This document shows, in pieces, positions 7,301-15,202 of a stretch of 64,000 bases of DNA. How positions within the stretch are numbered: position 1 is the stretch's first letter; each line of letters starts with the position of its first letter. The stretch is from Clostridia bacterium. Lineage in GTDB: Bacteria; Bacillota_A; Clostridia; Oscillospirales; Acutalibacteraceae. The stretch spans positions 5,133 through 69,132 of the forward strand of contig JAFSFH010000004.1 of NCBI GenBank assembly GCA_017435305.1, written 5' to 3'. The translations under genes and the position numbers were made by a program. The notes under the pieces are model-generated. The model did not search any database. It saw nothing but the letters and a program-made list of their open reading frames with translations, and was not told the DNA's origin.

Positions 7301-10007
7301 CGGGTATCGCAGCCGTCTGCTGAAGCAGCTGGGCAAGCGTTCCTCCGCCCGACGGTTGACCGAGGTGGACGTGGCCGCCGCCATCGAGCTGACCCGAAAA
7401 GCCTACAATGACGGCGACTATGAGGTGATGATGGATCTGATCGCCGGTCTGTCCCGCCGCGGTACCGAACTGGGCCGCGCGGTGCAGGCATTCAGTATGA
7501 TGGCGCGTATGACCCCCGAGGGCGTGCTGAAGGCCGCCCACCGTACCGTGAAAGCGGATGCGGACTACGTAATCGGCGAGGGTGCCAGCGAGGGATTGGA
7601 CGTGCTGGCGGACGATATCGCCGGCGCGCTGGATAAGCTGGCGCGGCTGAAGGGGTTGGGGAATGACACCTCATCCACCGCAAGCGGTCCCCCTTCCCCT
7701 CAAGGGGAAGGCAGGGCGGTCGAGGACGCCCGCCCCTACGGTGAGGGAGCGGTCGAGGACGCGGATGTTCAGGTGGCCGAAAAAGAGGGCAGCGGGCAAA
7801 GAGTCACGGTGCAGGTAAGCCGTGAGAACGTTGTCGGCGCTCTAGCAAAGGACCTTGCCGCCACGGAGGGGACGTACCTGACCCGTGAGGATATCGAGAA
7901 GAATCTGGAAAAGGTGATCAAGGACGCCACCGACGTGCCGGAGCAGGTGAAGCGGTACGTGCTGAAGAAGCTGCGCAAGAAGGACGGCGGTCTGGCCCAG
8001 CGGCTGTATGAGCTGCATCAAAAGGGGCATCTGACTGCCGACGCCACCCGCCGTGCTATGGAGGAGGCTCTGGAGCTGCCCACTCTGACCAATGAGGACG
8101 TGCAGACGCTGGTGAATATGACCACCCGTGTGCAGGAGCTGGCTGACGATCCCATCAAGCAGGCGGACGCCATGGAAGAGATCTACGACTTCCTCGGCGC
8201 CAAAATGGCGGTAGACTGGGTGGACAGATTGCAGGCGTGGCGGAAATTTGCCATGTTAACTAACCCAAAAACACACATCCGTAACGAGGTTTCTAATGTA
8301 GCCTATATGCCGATGCGGAAAGCGGACAGTATGTTCGCTACCGTGCTGGAACGGATATTCCTGCGCGACCCAGAGAAAAGGGCGGCACAGTTTGGCTGGA
8401 AATGCACCAAGCACGGGCAAAGTATATTACCGACAATACAAAAGAAAGTGCCGGAGGCGGTGCTGGAGTTTAAACAGCAGGGTCCCAAGTATGAGACCGG
8501 CACCGGTCAGCTGAAGCAACACCGCAAGATGTTCGGCAAGAGTAAGTTCGGCGAGTTCCTTAACAAGACCAGTCGAGGAAACAGCGACTTTATGGACAAG
8601 CGGGACGAGGTCTATTTTAAACGTGCCTATGTAGATGCTTTAGGTCAGATCATGACCGCCCGTAACGCCACTGAGGTCACACAGAAAATGCACGATACCG
8701 CAATGGTTCGAGCGCGGGAAGCCGTATTCCGTGCGGAAACAGTGCTGGGAGATGTGTTCAAATTTCTAAAACAGTGGCAAGGGAGCAGTAACTCCGTAAA
8801 GCGGGCCGTGGGGCAGTTGACGGATGTGGTGGTCCCATTCACCAACACGCCAGCTAATATTATGACCCAGTCGGCACTGCATTCTCCTTTGGGACTGGCA
8901 GCCGGTACATACCAGTTAGCACAGAAAGTGTGGGGTAAGAACGGCAAGGAATCGGCAGAAATTATCAACACTTTTGCCAAAGGCATCACCGGAACCTTGC
9001 TATATGGTATAGCTGTTCTTCTGGGGCGTGCAGGTCTTATCCACACCGGATTTGGCAAAACCGAAAAGGAGCGGGCGGCCGATGAGATGGCAGGCATACA
9101 GGAGAACTCTTTCGATATATGCGGCGTGAACGTCTCCTTTGACTGGCTCCAGCCAGTGGCGGCGCCGATCGTTGCCGGCGCTGTGTTGGGCGAGGCTTTA
9201 AGAGACGAGGATCCCACTTTCTGGGCAATTCTGGACGGAACGTTGGAAAGCGCGGACAGCCTGTTTGAGTTATCTATGCTGCAGAGCTTATATGACTTTT
9301 TCGGTGGATATGAGGCCGGAGTCTCCGGTTCTCTGGTCAGCGTTGGCGAGAATGCCATCAGTCAGAGCATACCCACTTTGCTGGGGCAGACCGCTCGTGC
9401 CATAGATCCTGTACAGCGTAAAACTCAAGGTGACAACGCTTTTGAGACTGCGCTGAACCAGGTGCTGGCCAAAATCCCCGGTCTGACCTATCTGCTGGAT
9501 CCTGAACTGGACGTGTGGGGCAACGAGGTGCACCGCACCGGCAAGCCCAGCGGCGGCGGTACGGCGCTGAACGCGGCGCAGCAGTTTGCTCTGCCGTGGA
9601 ACACCAAGACCGGCACCGGCGCGGGCGACTACGTCAGCGAGGAGATCCTGCGGCTGTATGAGGAATACGGCAGTCAGGTGATCCCCACCGCCATCAGCCG
9701 CGACGACGCCCACGACAAGGGACTGGACTACGTGGAGGACAACCGCATACTGGGCGCGGTCAACCGTACCGCGGTGGAGGATTTTATCAACGACGTGTGG
9801 CCGTACCAGGTGCAGGAGACCCTGCCCAACGGCAAGAAACGCACCGTGACCAAATTCTACAGCGAGATGACCGACGACGAACGACGCCGCGTGCTCAGCC
9901 GCATCTATCAGAAGAGCAAGGAGACGGTGACGGGCGAGACCGAGGACACAAAAACCAAAAGCAAGCAAGACCGCTATTTTGAACAACTGTTTGAGGAGAT
10001 GAGATGA
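4341..10007 (+). CDS. Giant phage protein, ejected/polyvalent type, with LPD3-like insert
   Basis: 1888 residues, overlapping the upstream stop. The N-terminus carries two copies of ENSWxKAMxMV (residues about 3-12 and 35-44). Hydrophobic segments lie near residues 405-430 and 1548-1570, suggesting membrane contact. Residues about 605-750 resemble the LPD3 domain of phage polyvalent proteins (HFWYYQALIQYDG, YLNIGE, YHLYAITEK) and are encoded by clearly AT-richer DNA than the flanks. Near residue 912 the motif KIDLQLFAAKRK looks like the N-terminus of a separate phage structural protein. Residues about 1109-1124 are encoded by an intergenic-type repeat. Such proteins are packaged and injected with phage DNA. 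No catalytic residues could be assigned with confidence. Confidence 0.5.
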   Translation: MSENSWIKAMEMVNGTRNRDSAPAAEARQKPVADNENSWAKAMTMVYGSGKTSSTPFTIPTAYGPQKSTVERVGTHLADVKNGGAKKRYDTYQSNLRRIGEIDGILNSPYMQLKTSTGDRQEYNDLSAEKKKLEATNRVYERSNLHWDKTYVENAGAENYAELSQKRNFGNPTQEQIREFGTKAYGGYITNADGYGMKPVEGLFPETVPVEQAMAQMGVNLAINDPLGYYRSTIGGTLPEGTSELYSPRYTMAETEAAGILKQGDRDQWSNLTDEEVSMYYYLMNTKGKDAAMEFLSGMARELQYRETEEYKEYMRTASAGDKVLSNVASTVVKPVGDAVAFADEAISHIKGEEPNYHNAAHGLKNFADTTRGMTASAIDKATGASDSDFVTWGDAYQGVMSGADSAVGALLLGKGYTVVAGMGAASSEAKRLYEAGASKEEVIAGSLMAGAAEAFFEHFSIGYLVDDVLKKPTRNIAKKFLQVLGMAGVEASEEFATTFANYITDAAARGDTSDLQTMIEEYEKDGYTRGAAVFEAIKQVGGEALHSAVIGLISGTGMGTVGVINNSDSTGESGETLNSEELDTWAESEGISFGGTMLNGSGKDVPVVDLSDDSELAKRIEGLKGSPKYKVIQEYILDVIGNEPFRLSDGKIAVVDKRDAKHLAAGTIEHRQIATIAKIKELVESAVLCAEAPEAVHNKFKHFWYYQALIQYDGDTFPIYLNIGETINDNTYHLYAITEKLKDTADPQRGLVRPKPNEGYVLKNGAFDTTVTQKTAGVNTHSMQDGENYSRTATTPMGDVQVVERALQLTAEGKRKATAADFDGILQELGEEETLKRLYNSQQFDRPTGMVEIEGRQVDANAYVDAYEQTLPNDPVALQEVVRNLEKQHADEILQMEQEGTLKNYKPHRLKIDLQLFAAKRKIELLQLEPGEDGSKVRQFWEKRLNGNDEMHSEELLELMAGRTETYDPISNQETLNKARDKFMEDGYRSRLLKQLGKRSSARRLTEVDVAAAIELTRKAYNDGDYEVMMDLIAGLSRRGTELGRAVQAFSMMARMTPEGVLKAAHRTVKADADYVIGEGASEGLDVLADDIAGALDKLARLKGLGNDTSSTASGPPSPQGEGRAVEDARPYGEGAVEDADVQVAEKEGSGQRVTVQVSRENVVGALAKDLAATEGTYLTREDIEKNLEKVIKDATDVPEQVKRYVLKKLRKKDGGLAQRLYELHQKGHLTADATRRAMEEALELPTLTNEDVQTLVNMTTRVQELADDPIKQADAMEEIYDFLGAKMAVDWVDRLQAWRKFAMLTNPKTHIRNEVSNVAYMPMRKADSMFATVLERIFLRDPEKRAAQFGWKCTKHGQSILPTIQKKVPEAVLEFKQQGPKYETGTGQLKQHRKMFGKSKFGEFLNKTSRGNSDFMDKRDEVYFKRAYVDALGQIMTARNATEVTQKMHDTAMVRAREAVFRAETVLGDVFKFLKQWQGSSNSVKRAVGQLTDVVVPFTNTPANIMTQSALHSPLGLAAGTYQLAQKVWGKNGKESAEIINTFAKGITGTLLYGIAVLLGRAGLIHTGFGKTEKERAADEMAGIQENSFDICGVNVSFDWLQPVAAPIVAGAVLGEALRDEDPTFWAILDGTLESADSLFELSMLQSLYDFFGGYEAGVSGSLVSVGENAISQSIPTLLGQTARAIDPVQRKTQGDNAFETALNQVLAKIPGLTYLLDPELDVWGNEVHRTGKPSGGGTALNAAQQFALPWNTKTGTGAGDYVSEEILRLYEEYGSQVIPTAISRDDAHDKGLDYVEDNRILGAVNRTAVEDFINDVWPYQVQETLPNGKKRTVTKFYSEMTDDERRRVLSRIYQKSKETVTGETEDTKTKSKQDRYFEQLFEEMR
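6160..6680 (+). other. AT-rich LPD3-like domain insert inside the giant phage gene
   Basis: The base composition falls abruptly between about 6160 and 6680, with many A-rich codons such as aaa, ata and tta, then returns to the GC-rich style of the phage gene. The encoded segment begins PVVDLSDDSELAKRI and contains an HLAAGTIEHRQIA block and a beta-rich HFWYYQALIQYDG block. It resembles large polyvalent protein-associated domain 3. The insert keeps the reading frame, which suggests acquisition as a domain cassette. Confidence 0.5.
7667..7711 (+). repeat. Palindromic intergenic-type repeat inserted in frame in a phage gene
   Basis: The head CACCTCATCC is followed by a small palindrome ACCGCAAGCGGT and the outer hairpin CCTTCCCCTCAAGGGGAAGG. 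The same order occurs at 19567-19614 (minus) and 19964-20014 (plus). Here it lies inside an open reading frame and encodes TSSTASGPPSPQGEG. The next 60 bases hold two copies of gcggtcgaggacg (near 7715 and 7749), so the inserted block may be larger than this hairpin unit. Confidence 0.75.
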
Positions 10008-13000
10008 TGGGCACTGTCAGAACAGCCGCGTGGACCGTGGATAAAAATCTGGAGATCCTGCCGGATGCGCCGCTGTACGGCGGCGTGCAGGGTGAGGACA
10101 ACGCGACCCTGGTGGAATTTCAGCTGAGTGAGGACTGCCCCCTGCGGGGGGCAGACTACCAGCTGCATATTGAGTACGTGGACGCCACCGGCGCCTGGGA
10201 CTCCACCGACGTGCTGGAGGTTGACCAGGACGGTCGCGTCTGCTACGTGGTGCCGCTGGCCTGGACCCATCACGGCGGCATCAGCACCGTGCGGCTGATC
10301 GCGACGGTGGCCGGACAGCGGGTGTATACGCTGGCGGGGCACCTGAAGTATGACCATCGCGACACCGCCAAGCGGGCGGAAAAGACCGTGGTGCAGACGC
10401 TGGTGAAGGATATTCTGGAACGGCTGCGTCAGCTGAAGGAGGATTTTTTCGCCCGCGTGGATCCCGAGCTGGACGCCACCTCCGAAAACCCCGTGCAGAA
10501 TCGGGCGGTGGCGGAAAGCGTGGAGCATCTGGAGGCCGACGTGAAAGGCAACGCAACTCTGATCGGCACTCTGAACACGAGGATGAATAATTTGAAGCTC
10601 CTTCCCGGCCCGCAGGGCCCCGTAGGTCCGCAAGGGCCGCGGGGCGATAAGGGCGATCCGGGAGATAATGCCTATTGCGTGGCGGTGAAGAACGGTTTTG
10701 TAGGCACGGCAGATGAGTGGCTGGCCTCGTTAAAAGGCGATAAAGGTGATAAGGGAGACCCGGGCGAGCGTGGTCCCCAGGGCGAGCGTGGTCCCCAGGG
10801 TGAGCAGGGTCCCCAGGGTGAGCAAGGTCCGCAGGGTGAGCAGGGTCCGCAAGGCGAGCAGGGTCCCGCGGGTCCCCAGGGCGAGCAAGGTCCGCAGGGT
10901 GAGCAGGGTCCCCAGGGTGAGCAAGGTCCGCAGGGTGAGCAGGGTCCGCAAGGCGCGCGGGGCCTTGCGGGTGCGCGGGGAAGAGGAATCCATTTCGCAA
11001 AACTCAATGTTGCCACCAGCGGTGCCCAAACCGTCTCCTGGGCCGCATTGTACTCCGATATGGAGGACGTTTCCACTGGTGATCTTGTCATAGGAATCAA
11101 CGGCGTCATTGCACAGATCACCGCTGGAAACAGCGCAAATGTGACACTAACAAGCACAGGCAGAAGCATGAAAGGTGTCCAGGGTCCCGCGGGTCCCCAG
11201 GGCGAGCAGGGTCCCGCAGGTCCCCAGGGGGAGCAGGGTCCCCAGGGCGAGCAGGGTCCCGCAGGTCCCCAGGGTGAGCCCGGAAAGGATGGCCCTGCCG
11301 GTGAGGATGGAAAATCCGCCTATGCATATGCGCAGGAGGCGGGGTATGCCGGCACCGAGGCAGAATTTGCCACCAAGATGGCGCTGGCGCCGTACAAACC
11401 CAGCGTGAAGATGTACGGCGCCGTCGGCGACGGTGCGACCGACGACACGGCGGCGGTGCAGGCCGCCCTGGCGGCGGAGCGGGTAGTACACATCACCGGC
11501 GGCACCTACCGTCTGACCGGTCCTCTGGTGATCCGCGAAAACTGTGAACTGGAGCTGGCGCAGGACGCGGTGCTGCAGTTCGAGCAGACCGAGGGCAACG
11601 CCATCACGCTGCTGCGCTCGGCCACCCTGCGGGGCAACCACGCCACCGTTTTCGTGCCGTATGCCTTCACCGGCAACGTGATCAACGCCGACACCGCGGA
11701 CGACGATGCGGCGCTGGGCGATTTCGGCGATCTGACAGACGATGAACTGAACACCGCCAAGGCAACCGCAAACAATACGGCGGTGCCGCCCTTTGGCAGA
11801 TGGGATCCCCAGTGGAAAATGAGCCGCTACGTAACGGACATCAACATCTGCAAGCGGAACGCCAGCGGTTTCCACTATTCCGACGACGGCGCCTGCTCCG
11901 GTACGGCGGTGAATCTGCACTGCGACGCCACCACCCGCCCGTCGTATAAGTGGTCGTATATGTGGGGCGTGAATATGAGCGGCGTACGCATTGCGGGAGC
12001 CTTCGATTACGGTATTCACGCCCACAACACCGGCGACCACATGGAATCGTGGAACCACGATATGCGGATCGAGGCGGTGATGGATGGTTGCAAAATCGGC
12101 GTGATGATCGACAACTGCTATTATTCCCGCTTTGCCGTCACCATCCAGGCGCGTGCCGCCGCGGACGGCACCACGTATGCACAGCACGGTGTGAAGATCG
12201 TGAACAGTCAGGGCATCGATCTGAGCAGCAGCCGCGTGTGGGACTGGGAGAACGGCAACACCAGCCTGTGGGAGGATGGCGGCGAGTATCAGCACATCGC
12301 GCTGGTGGGTAATTGTCGGGGGCTTATCCTGGACGATTACCTGTGCCATAAGGTGAGCGATATCCGCGAGCATATCTACACGGACACCACCGCCAACTTT
12401 GACACGATGACCATCCTGCAGGAGCCCGGTAACAAGTGGTTCCGATCCAAGGACGGCGAGCCGTATTTCTACGACGGCGTCGGCGAGAGCAAGCTGATGA
12501 CCCAAGCGGAGCTGGACGCCTATTTCGCCGTAGAGACGGTGAAGACCTTTGAGGACGTGCTTGCATCGGCAACCGATACGGACGGAACGGTATATAACGG
12601 CATCGGGTATAAGAGGGGGGTGCGGTTTAGCACCCTCGGTCAAACCGGCGTCATTCAAGAGTCTGATATGTATATGACCACCGGATTTATTCCGTGCCTT
12701 CCCGGGCAGACCATCTACGGCGCGGATCTGAACTTCAGCAGCGACAACGCCGACAGCTATGGCTGGGCGGGAGTTATTATGTATGACGGGGACAAAAACT
12801 GGGTTCAAAATGTAGCGGTCGCTACTTTGATTCCCGGCAACCAATATTATATCGTGACCGGAAGTTATACGGAAACAAGCGATAGTTTTTCGGTGCAGCT
12901 GTCCGATTCCACATCAATAAAAAATCTCAACGTGCAGTATATTCGCTTGGTTTTCCCCATCATCGGTGTGGGTGCCAACCCGATGATCTCGATCGACGAC

Positions 13001-13144
13001 CCTATCAAGTATACCGCAGAGGGCTTTCTCGGTGACGGCGTGAAGGTGAAGGGCGAATCCCTGGTGCTGACCACCGTCGGCGGTAAAGCCTACACCCTGG
13101 CTGTGAGCGACGACGGAGCGCTGACAGCCGTGGAGATCACATAA
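10004..13144 (+). CDS. Phage tail fibre with collagen-like repeats and beta-helix (pectate-lyase-like) domain
   Basis: 1046 residues, with the start overlapping the preceding stop (ATGA). The N-terminal 150 residues look like the virion-attachment domain of baseplate or fibre proteins. Gly-X-Y collagen-like tracts run at about residues 199-327 and 389-435, mostly GPQGEQ and GPAGPQ, interrupted by [21 protein letters not shown], a motif common in Firmicute phage fibres. From about residue 465, [19 protein letters not shown] opens a right-handed beta-helix of the pectate lyase 3 type, found in fibre depolymerases. The last 200 residues may form the receptor-binding tip. The likely role is host-surface binding and possibly glycan cleavage; no catalytic residues were assigned. 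Confidence 0.75.
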   Translation: MMGTVRTAAWTVDKNLEILPDAPLYGGVQGEDNATLVEFQLSEDCPLRGADYQLHIEYVDATGAWDSTDVLEVDQDGRVCYVVPLAWTHHGGISTVRLIATVAGQRVYTLAGHLKYDHRDTAKRAEKTVVQTLVKDILERLRQLKEDFFARVDPELDATSENPVQNRAVAESVEHLEADVKGNATLIGTLNTRMNNLKLLPGPQGPVGPQGPRGDKGDPGDNAYCVAVKNGFVGTADEWLASLKGDKGDKGDPGERGPQGERGPQGEQGPQGEQGPQGEQGPQGEQGPAGPQGEQGPQGEQGPQGEQGPQGEQGPQGARGLAGARGRGIHFAKLNVATSGAQTVSWAALYSDMEDVSTGDLVIGINGVIAQITAGNSANVTLTSTGRSMKGVQGPAGPQGEQGPAGPQGEQGPQGEQGPAGPQGEPGKDGPAGEDGKSAYAYAQEAGYAGTEAEFATKMALAPYKPSVKMYGAVGDGATDDTAAVQAALAAERVVHITGGTYRLTGPLVIRENCELELAQDAVLQFEQTEGNAITLLRSATLRGNHATVFVPYAFTGNVINADTADDDAALGDFGDLTDDELNTAKATANNTAVPPFGRWDPQWKMSRYVTDINICKRNASGFHYSDDGACSGTAVNLHCDATTRPSYKWSYMWGVNMSGVRIAGAFDYGIHAHNTGDHMESWNHDMRIEAVMDGCKIGVMIDNCYYSRFAVTIQARAAADGTTYAQHGVKIVNSQGIDLSSSRVWDWENGNTSLWEDGGEYQHIALVGNCRGLILDDYLCHKVSDIREHIYTDTTANFDTMTILQEPGNKWFRSKDGEPYFYDGVGESKLMTQAELDAYFAVETVKTFEDVLASATDTDGTVYNGIGYKRGVRFSTLGQTGVIQESDMYMTTGFIPCLPGQTIYGADLNFSSDNADSYGWAGVIMYDGDKNWVQNVAVATLIPGNQYYIVTGSYTETSDSFSVQLSDSTSIKNLNVQYIRLVFPIIGVGANPMISIDDPIKYTAEGFLGDGVKVKGESLVLTTVGGKAYTLAVSDDGALTAVEIT
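10600..10985 (+). repeat. Collagen-like Gly-X-Y coding repeat, first tract
   Basis: Tandem 9- and 18-base units such as ggtccccagggtgagcag encode GPQ-GEQ triplets. Near-identical units suggest recent slippage or recombination, so the copy number probably varies between relatives. A 60-base non-collagen spacer (about 10665-10735) interrupts the tract. Confidence 0.85.
11170..11312 (+). repeat. Collagen-like Gly-X-Y coding repeat, second tract
   Basis: A shorter tract of the same codon pattern as the first (ggtccccagggcgagcag units), encoding GPAGPQGEQ and ending in [10 protein letters not shown]. It leads into a fibre motif [18 protein letters not shown] and then the beta-helix. Confidence 0.85.
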
Positions 13145-13155
13145 GGAGGCGACGT

Positions 13156-13455
13156 ATGAATGAAAAAGATTTTGAGCACCGCCTGACGCAGGTGGAGGAG
13201 CGTTCCAAATCCAACACCAAGCGACTGAACAATCTGGAGGAGCTACAGGGCACCCTCACCGATCTGGTGACGTCGGTGGCCACCATCGCCCAAAAGCAAA
13301 CCGATATGACCGACGATATGAAGGAGATGAAGGCGGAGGTGAAGTGCCTGGCCGGCAAGCCCGGGAAACGGTGGGAGGCCATCGTGGAGAAGGCGCTGAC
13401 GGCGCTGGTGGCCGGACTGGTCGCCTATGCCCTGATGAAGTTTGGTATCGGCTGA
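13156..13455 (+). CDS. XhlA-like lysis accessory protein
   Basis: 99 residues after a GGAGG site. Residues 5-60 form a charged amphipathic coiled coil (QVEERSKSNTKRLNNLEELQ). Residues about 74-97 are one hydrophobic segment (ALTALVAGLVAYALMKFGI). This coiled coil plus C-terminal membrane anchor is the layout of XhlA/haemolysin-type proteins that accompany phage holins. It is the first gene of the lysis cassette, 33 bases before the amidase. Confidence 0.6.
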   Translation: MNEKDFEHRLTQVEERSKSNTKRLNNLEELQGTLTDLVTSVATIAQKQTDMTDDMKEMKAEVKCLAGKPGKRWEAIVEKALTALVAGLVAYALMKFGIG

Positions 13456-13487
13456 TCGCCGATGAAAAAATATAGGAGGTAATCAAT

Positions 13488-14186
13488 ATGGCAAAGAAAA
13501 TGAAGGCATTTGTCGCCATCGGTCACGGTGGCAGCGACCCCGGCGGCGTGGCCAACGGCATCAAGGAAAAGGATGCCGGTCTGGTGATCGGTATGTCCTG
13601 TGTGGCGGAGCTGGAACGGCACGGCGTAGAGGTGCTGGCCAGCCGGTACACGGATGAAAACGATCCGCTGGAACAGCGCATCAAGGAGTGCAACGCATTC
13701 AACCCCGATGTGGCGGTGGATCTGCACCTGAACATGGGCAAGGGCAACGGCGCCGAGGTATTCCATCATTACGGCGGCGGTACCTCCAAGGTGCTGGCGA
13801 AGAACATCGCCAACGAGCTGAAGGCGGCAGGGCAGAACCTGCGCACCGGCGACAGCGGCAAGAAGGACGGCCTGAAGACCAAGCTGAACAGCCAGGGTAA
13901 GGATTATTTTGGTTTCATCCGTCAGACCGTTTGCCCCGCCTGTATCGTCGAGCACGCCTTCCTGGATAACAAGGAGGACGTGAAGATCGTGGACACCGAG
14001 GCGGAGCAGAAGGCCATGGGCGTGGCGGATGCCAAGGGCATCCTGAAGACCCTGGGCATCAAGTGGAAGGCGCCCGAGAAGCCGGTCTACACCGTGACTG
14101 TCACCAAGCTGACCGCCACCCAGGCGTCGGCGCTGGTGAAGGAACTGAAGAAAGACGGCTATACCGCCAAAAAGGCGAAGGCGTAA
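13488..14186 (+). CDS. Phage endolysin, N-acetylmuramoyl-L-alanine amidase (Amidase_3)
   Basis: 232 residues with an AGGAGG site at good spacing. The enzyme cleaves the amide bond between N-acetylmuramic acid and the stem peptide. Zinc ligands fit GHGG (His13), the Glu in GIKEKD (Glu28) and VDLHLN (His80), and the catalytic Glu fits IVEHAFLDN (Glu155). The C-terminal 45 residues (YTVTVTKLTATQASALVKEL) resemble a SPOR-like or small wall-binding module. There is no signal peptide, as expected for an enzyme released through a holin. Confidence 0.9.
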   Translation: MAKKMKAFVAIGHGGSDPGGVANGIKEKDAGLVIGMSCVAELERHGVEVLASRYTDENDPLEQRIKECNAFNPDVAVDLHLNMGKGNGAEVFHHYGGGTSKVLAKNIANELKAAGQNLRTGDSGKKDGLKTKLNSQGKDYFGFIRQTVCPACIVEHAFLDNKEDVKIVDTEAEQKAMGVADAKGILKTLGIKWKAPEKPVYTVTVTKLTATQASALVKELKKDGYTAKKAKA

Positions 14187-14200
14187 GGAGGTGAGAAAAA

Positions 14201-14503
14201 ATGACGGGTATCGTACTTATCGTCGCGCTGGCGGTCGTCGTAGAGGCGTTCATCGAGCACGGCAAAAGCATCGGCAAGGCTTTCCTGGCTGGTGAGTGGA
14301 AGACGGCGGTCACGCAGCTGATCGCCAGCATCGTGGCGATCGTTTTGTGCTTTGCTGCCGGCGCGGATCTGTTCGCGGTTATCGGGCTGACGTTCGCCTG
14401 GCCGTGGCTGGGTGTTGTGCTGACCGGTGTGATTATCAGCCGTGGCGCCAATTATGTGAGCGATTTTGTGAAGCGCCTGCAGGGCGTGAAGAAAAACGAG
14501 TAA
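14201..14503 (+). CDS. Holin-like small membrane protein
   Basis: 100 residues, 14 bases after the endolysin stop with a GGAGGTG site. Hydrophobic segments lie at about residues 2-17, 38-56 and 58-80, with a charged tail KRLQGVKKNE. Size, topology and position just after an amidase and before a terminator fit a phage holin, the pore former that times lysis. The family is not recognised from sequence alone. Confidence 0.6.
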   Translation: MTGIVLIVALAVVVEAFIEHGKSIGKAFLAGEWKTAVTQLIASIVAIVLCFAAGADLFAVIGLTFAWPWLGVVLTGVIISRGANYVSDFVKRLQGVKKNE

Positions 14504-14510
14504 AGGAAAA

Positions 14511-14541
14511 GCCGCCGGAGAGATCTCCGGCGGCTTTTTGC
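14511..14541 (+). terminator. Terminator at the end of the phage late operon
   Basis: A perfect stem GCCGCCGGAGA/TCTCCGGCGGC is followed by TTTTT. It lies 8 bases after the holin-like gene and ends the plus-strand phage block. Confidence 0.9.
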
Positions 14542-14640
14542 TGTGTGAGGGTATAAGTGATCATGAGTAGTCAAGAGTAAATTCTATTGCTACTGCGTTG
14601 CTACACTTTTTCTGCAAAGCGGCACAGGGCAACAAAAGCA
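14542..14640. other. Probable prophage/host junction, no gene
   Basis: This stretch lies between the phage terminator and the terminator of the host tRNA/5S unit. No coding sequence is visible. It contains a loose direct repeat (ttgctactgc gttgctacac). The right attachment site should lie here, but no matching left copy can be seen because the other phage end is outside the window. Confidence 0.35.
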
Positions 14641-14682
14641 AAAAGCCGATAAACCCAGTATTTTCAAGGGTTTATCGGCTTC
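14641..14682 (-). terminator. Terminator of the tRNA-5S unit
   Basis: A 14-bp perfect stem (AAGCCGATAAACCC and its complement, 14643-14656 and 14668-14681) with an 11-base loop. On the minus strand it is followed by TTTTTGCTTTT. It lies 10 bases after tRNA-Asn. Confidence 0.9.
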
Positions 14683-14691
14683 TCTTTTTGG

Positions 14692-14764
14692 CTGCTCCTG
14701 TCAGGCTCGAACTGACGACATCATGATTAACAGTCATGCGCTCTACCGGCTGAGCTAAGGAGCA
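14692..14764 (-). tRNA. tRNA-Asn (anticodon GTT)
   Basis: Acceptor arms TGCTCCT/AGGAGCA, D-loop AGCTCAGCCGGTAGAGC, anticodon loop CTGTTAA and T-arm with TTCGAGC. No CCA is encoded. It is the last gene of the minus-strand stable-RNA unit. Confidence 0.95.
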
Positions 14765-14799
14765 ATATGTGGTCTTCACGATTGCGAAGACCAATTTGT

Positions 14800-14915
14800 G
14801 TTGGCGCCTACCTATCTTACCGGGCCGCTTCCAGCCAAGTATTGTCGGCACGAGTGAGCTTAACTGCTGTGTTCGGGATGGGAACAGGTGTACCCTCACC
14901 GTCATCAGCACCAAC
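14800..14915 (-). rRNA. rrf: 5S ribosomal RNA
   Basis: On the minus strand it begins GTTGGTGCTGATGACGGTGA, contains the conserved CCCATCCCGAACACAG and AGTTAAGC blocks, and ends with a complementary GCGCCAAC. The length of about 116 bases is normal. No 16S or 23S gene lies beside it; it sits between tRNA-Glu and tRNA-Asn, with short hairpins on both sides that may serve processing. Confidence 0.95.
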
Positions 14916-14950
14916 TAATTGTTCGGCGCCGACAGATGTCGACGCCGAAG

Positions 14951-15026
14951 TGGTGACCCGTAGCGGATTCGAACCGCTGTTGCCGGCGTGAGAGGCCGGA
15001 GTCTTAGGCCACTTGACCAACGGGCC
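14951..15026 (-). tRNA. tRNA-Glu (anticodon CTC)
   Basis: 76 bases including an encoded CCA. It starts GGCCCGTTGGTCAAGTGG; the anticodon arm is CCGGC-CTCTCAC-GCCGG; the T-arm is GCGGTTCGAATCCGC. The CTC anticodon reads GAG codons. Confidence 0.95.
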
Positions 15027-15032
15027 ATATAA

Positions 15033-15108
15033 TGGTGCACCTTCAGGGACTCGAACCCTGGACACCCTGATTAAGAGTCAGGTGCTCTACCAACTGAGCT
15101 AAAGGTGC
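15033..15108 (-). tRNA. tRNA-Lys (anticodon CTT)
   Basis: 76 bases including an encoded CCA. Acceptor GCACCTT/AAGGTGC, D-arm AGCTCAGTTGGTAGAGC, anticodon loop CTCTTAA, T-arm CAGGGTTCGAGTCCCTG. It is the first gene of the minus-strand stable-RNA unit. Confidence 0.95.
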
Positions 15109-15141
15109 CTGTCACCACGGGTTTTCTCAAACCGCTTGACT

Positions 15142-15170
15142 ATAATACACTATGCCCGTCCGTTTGTCAA
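15142..15170 (-). promoter_or_regulatory. Promoter of the tRNA-Lys/Glu-5S-tRNA-Asn unit
   Basis: On the minus strand, TTGACA (15170-15165), a 17-base spacer and TATTAT (15147-15142). It lies about 34 bases before tRNA-Lys. Confidence 0.85.
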
Positions 15171-15202
15171 TACCAAAAATAAAAATTTTTCATTTTTTTG
15201 CA

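Noticed and set aside
10740..10970. Tandem repeat as a CRISPR or minisatellite outside genes
   Set aside because: The repeats keep a Gly-X-Y reading frame inside a fibre gene, so they are coding collagen-like units.
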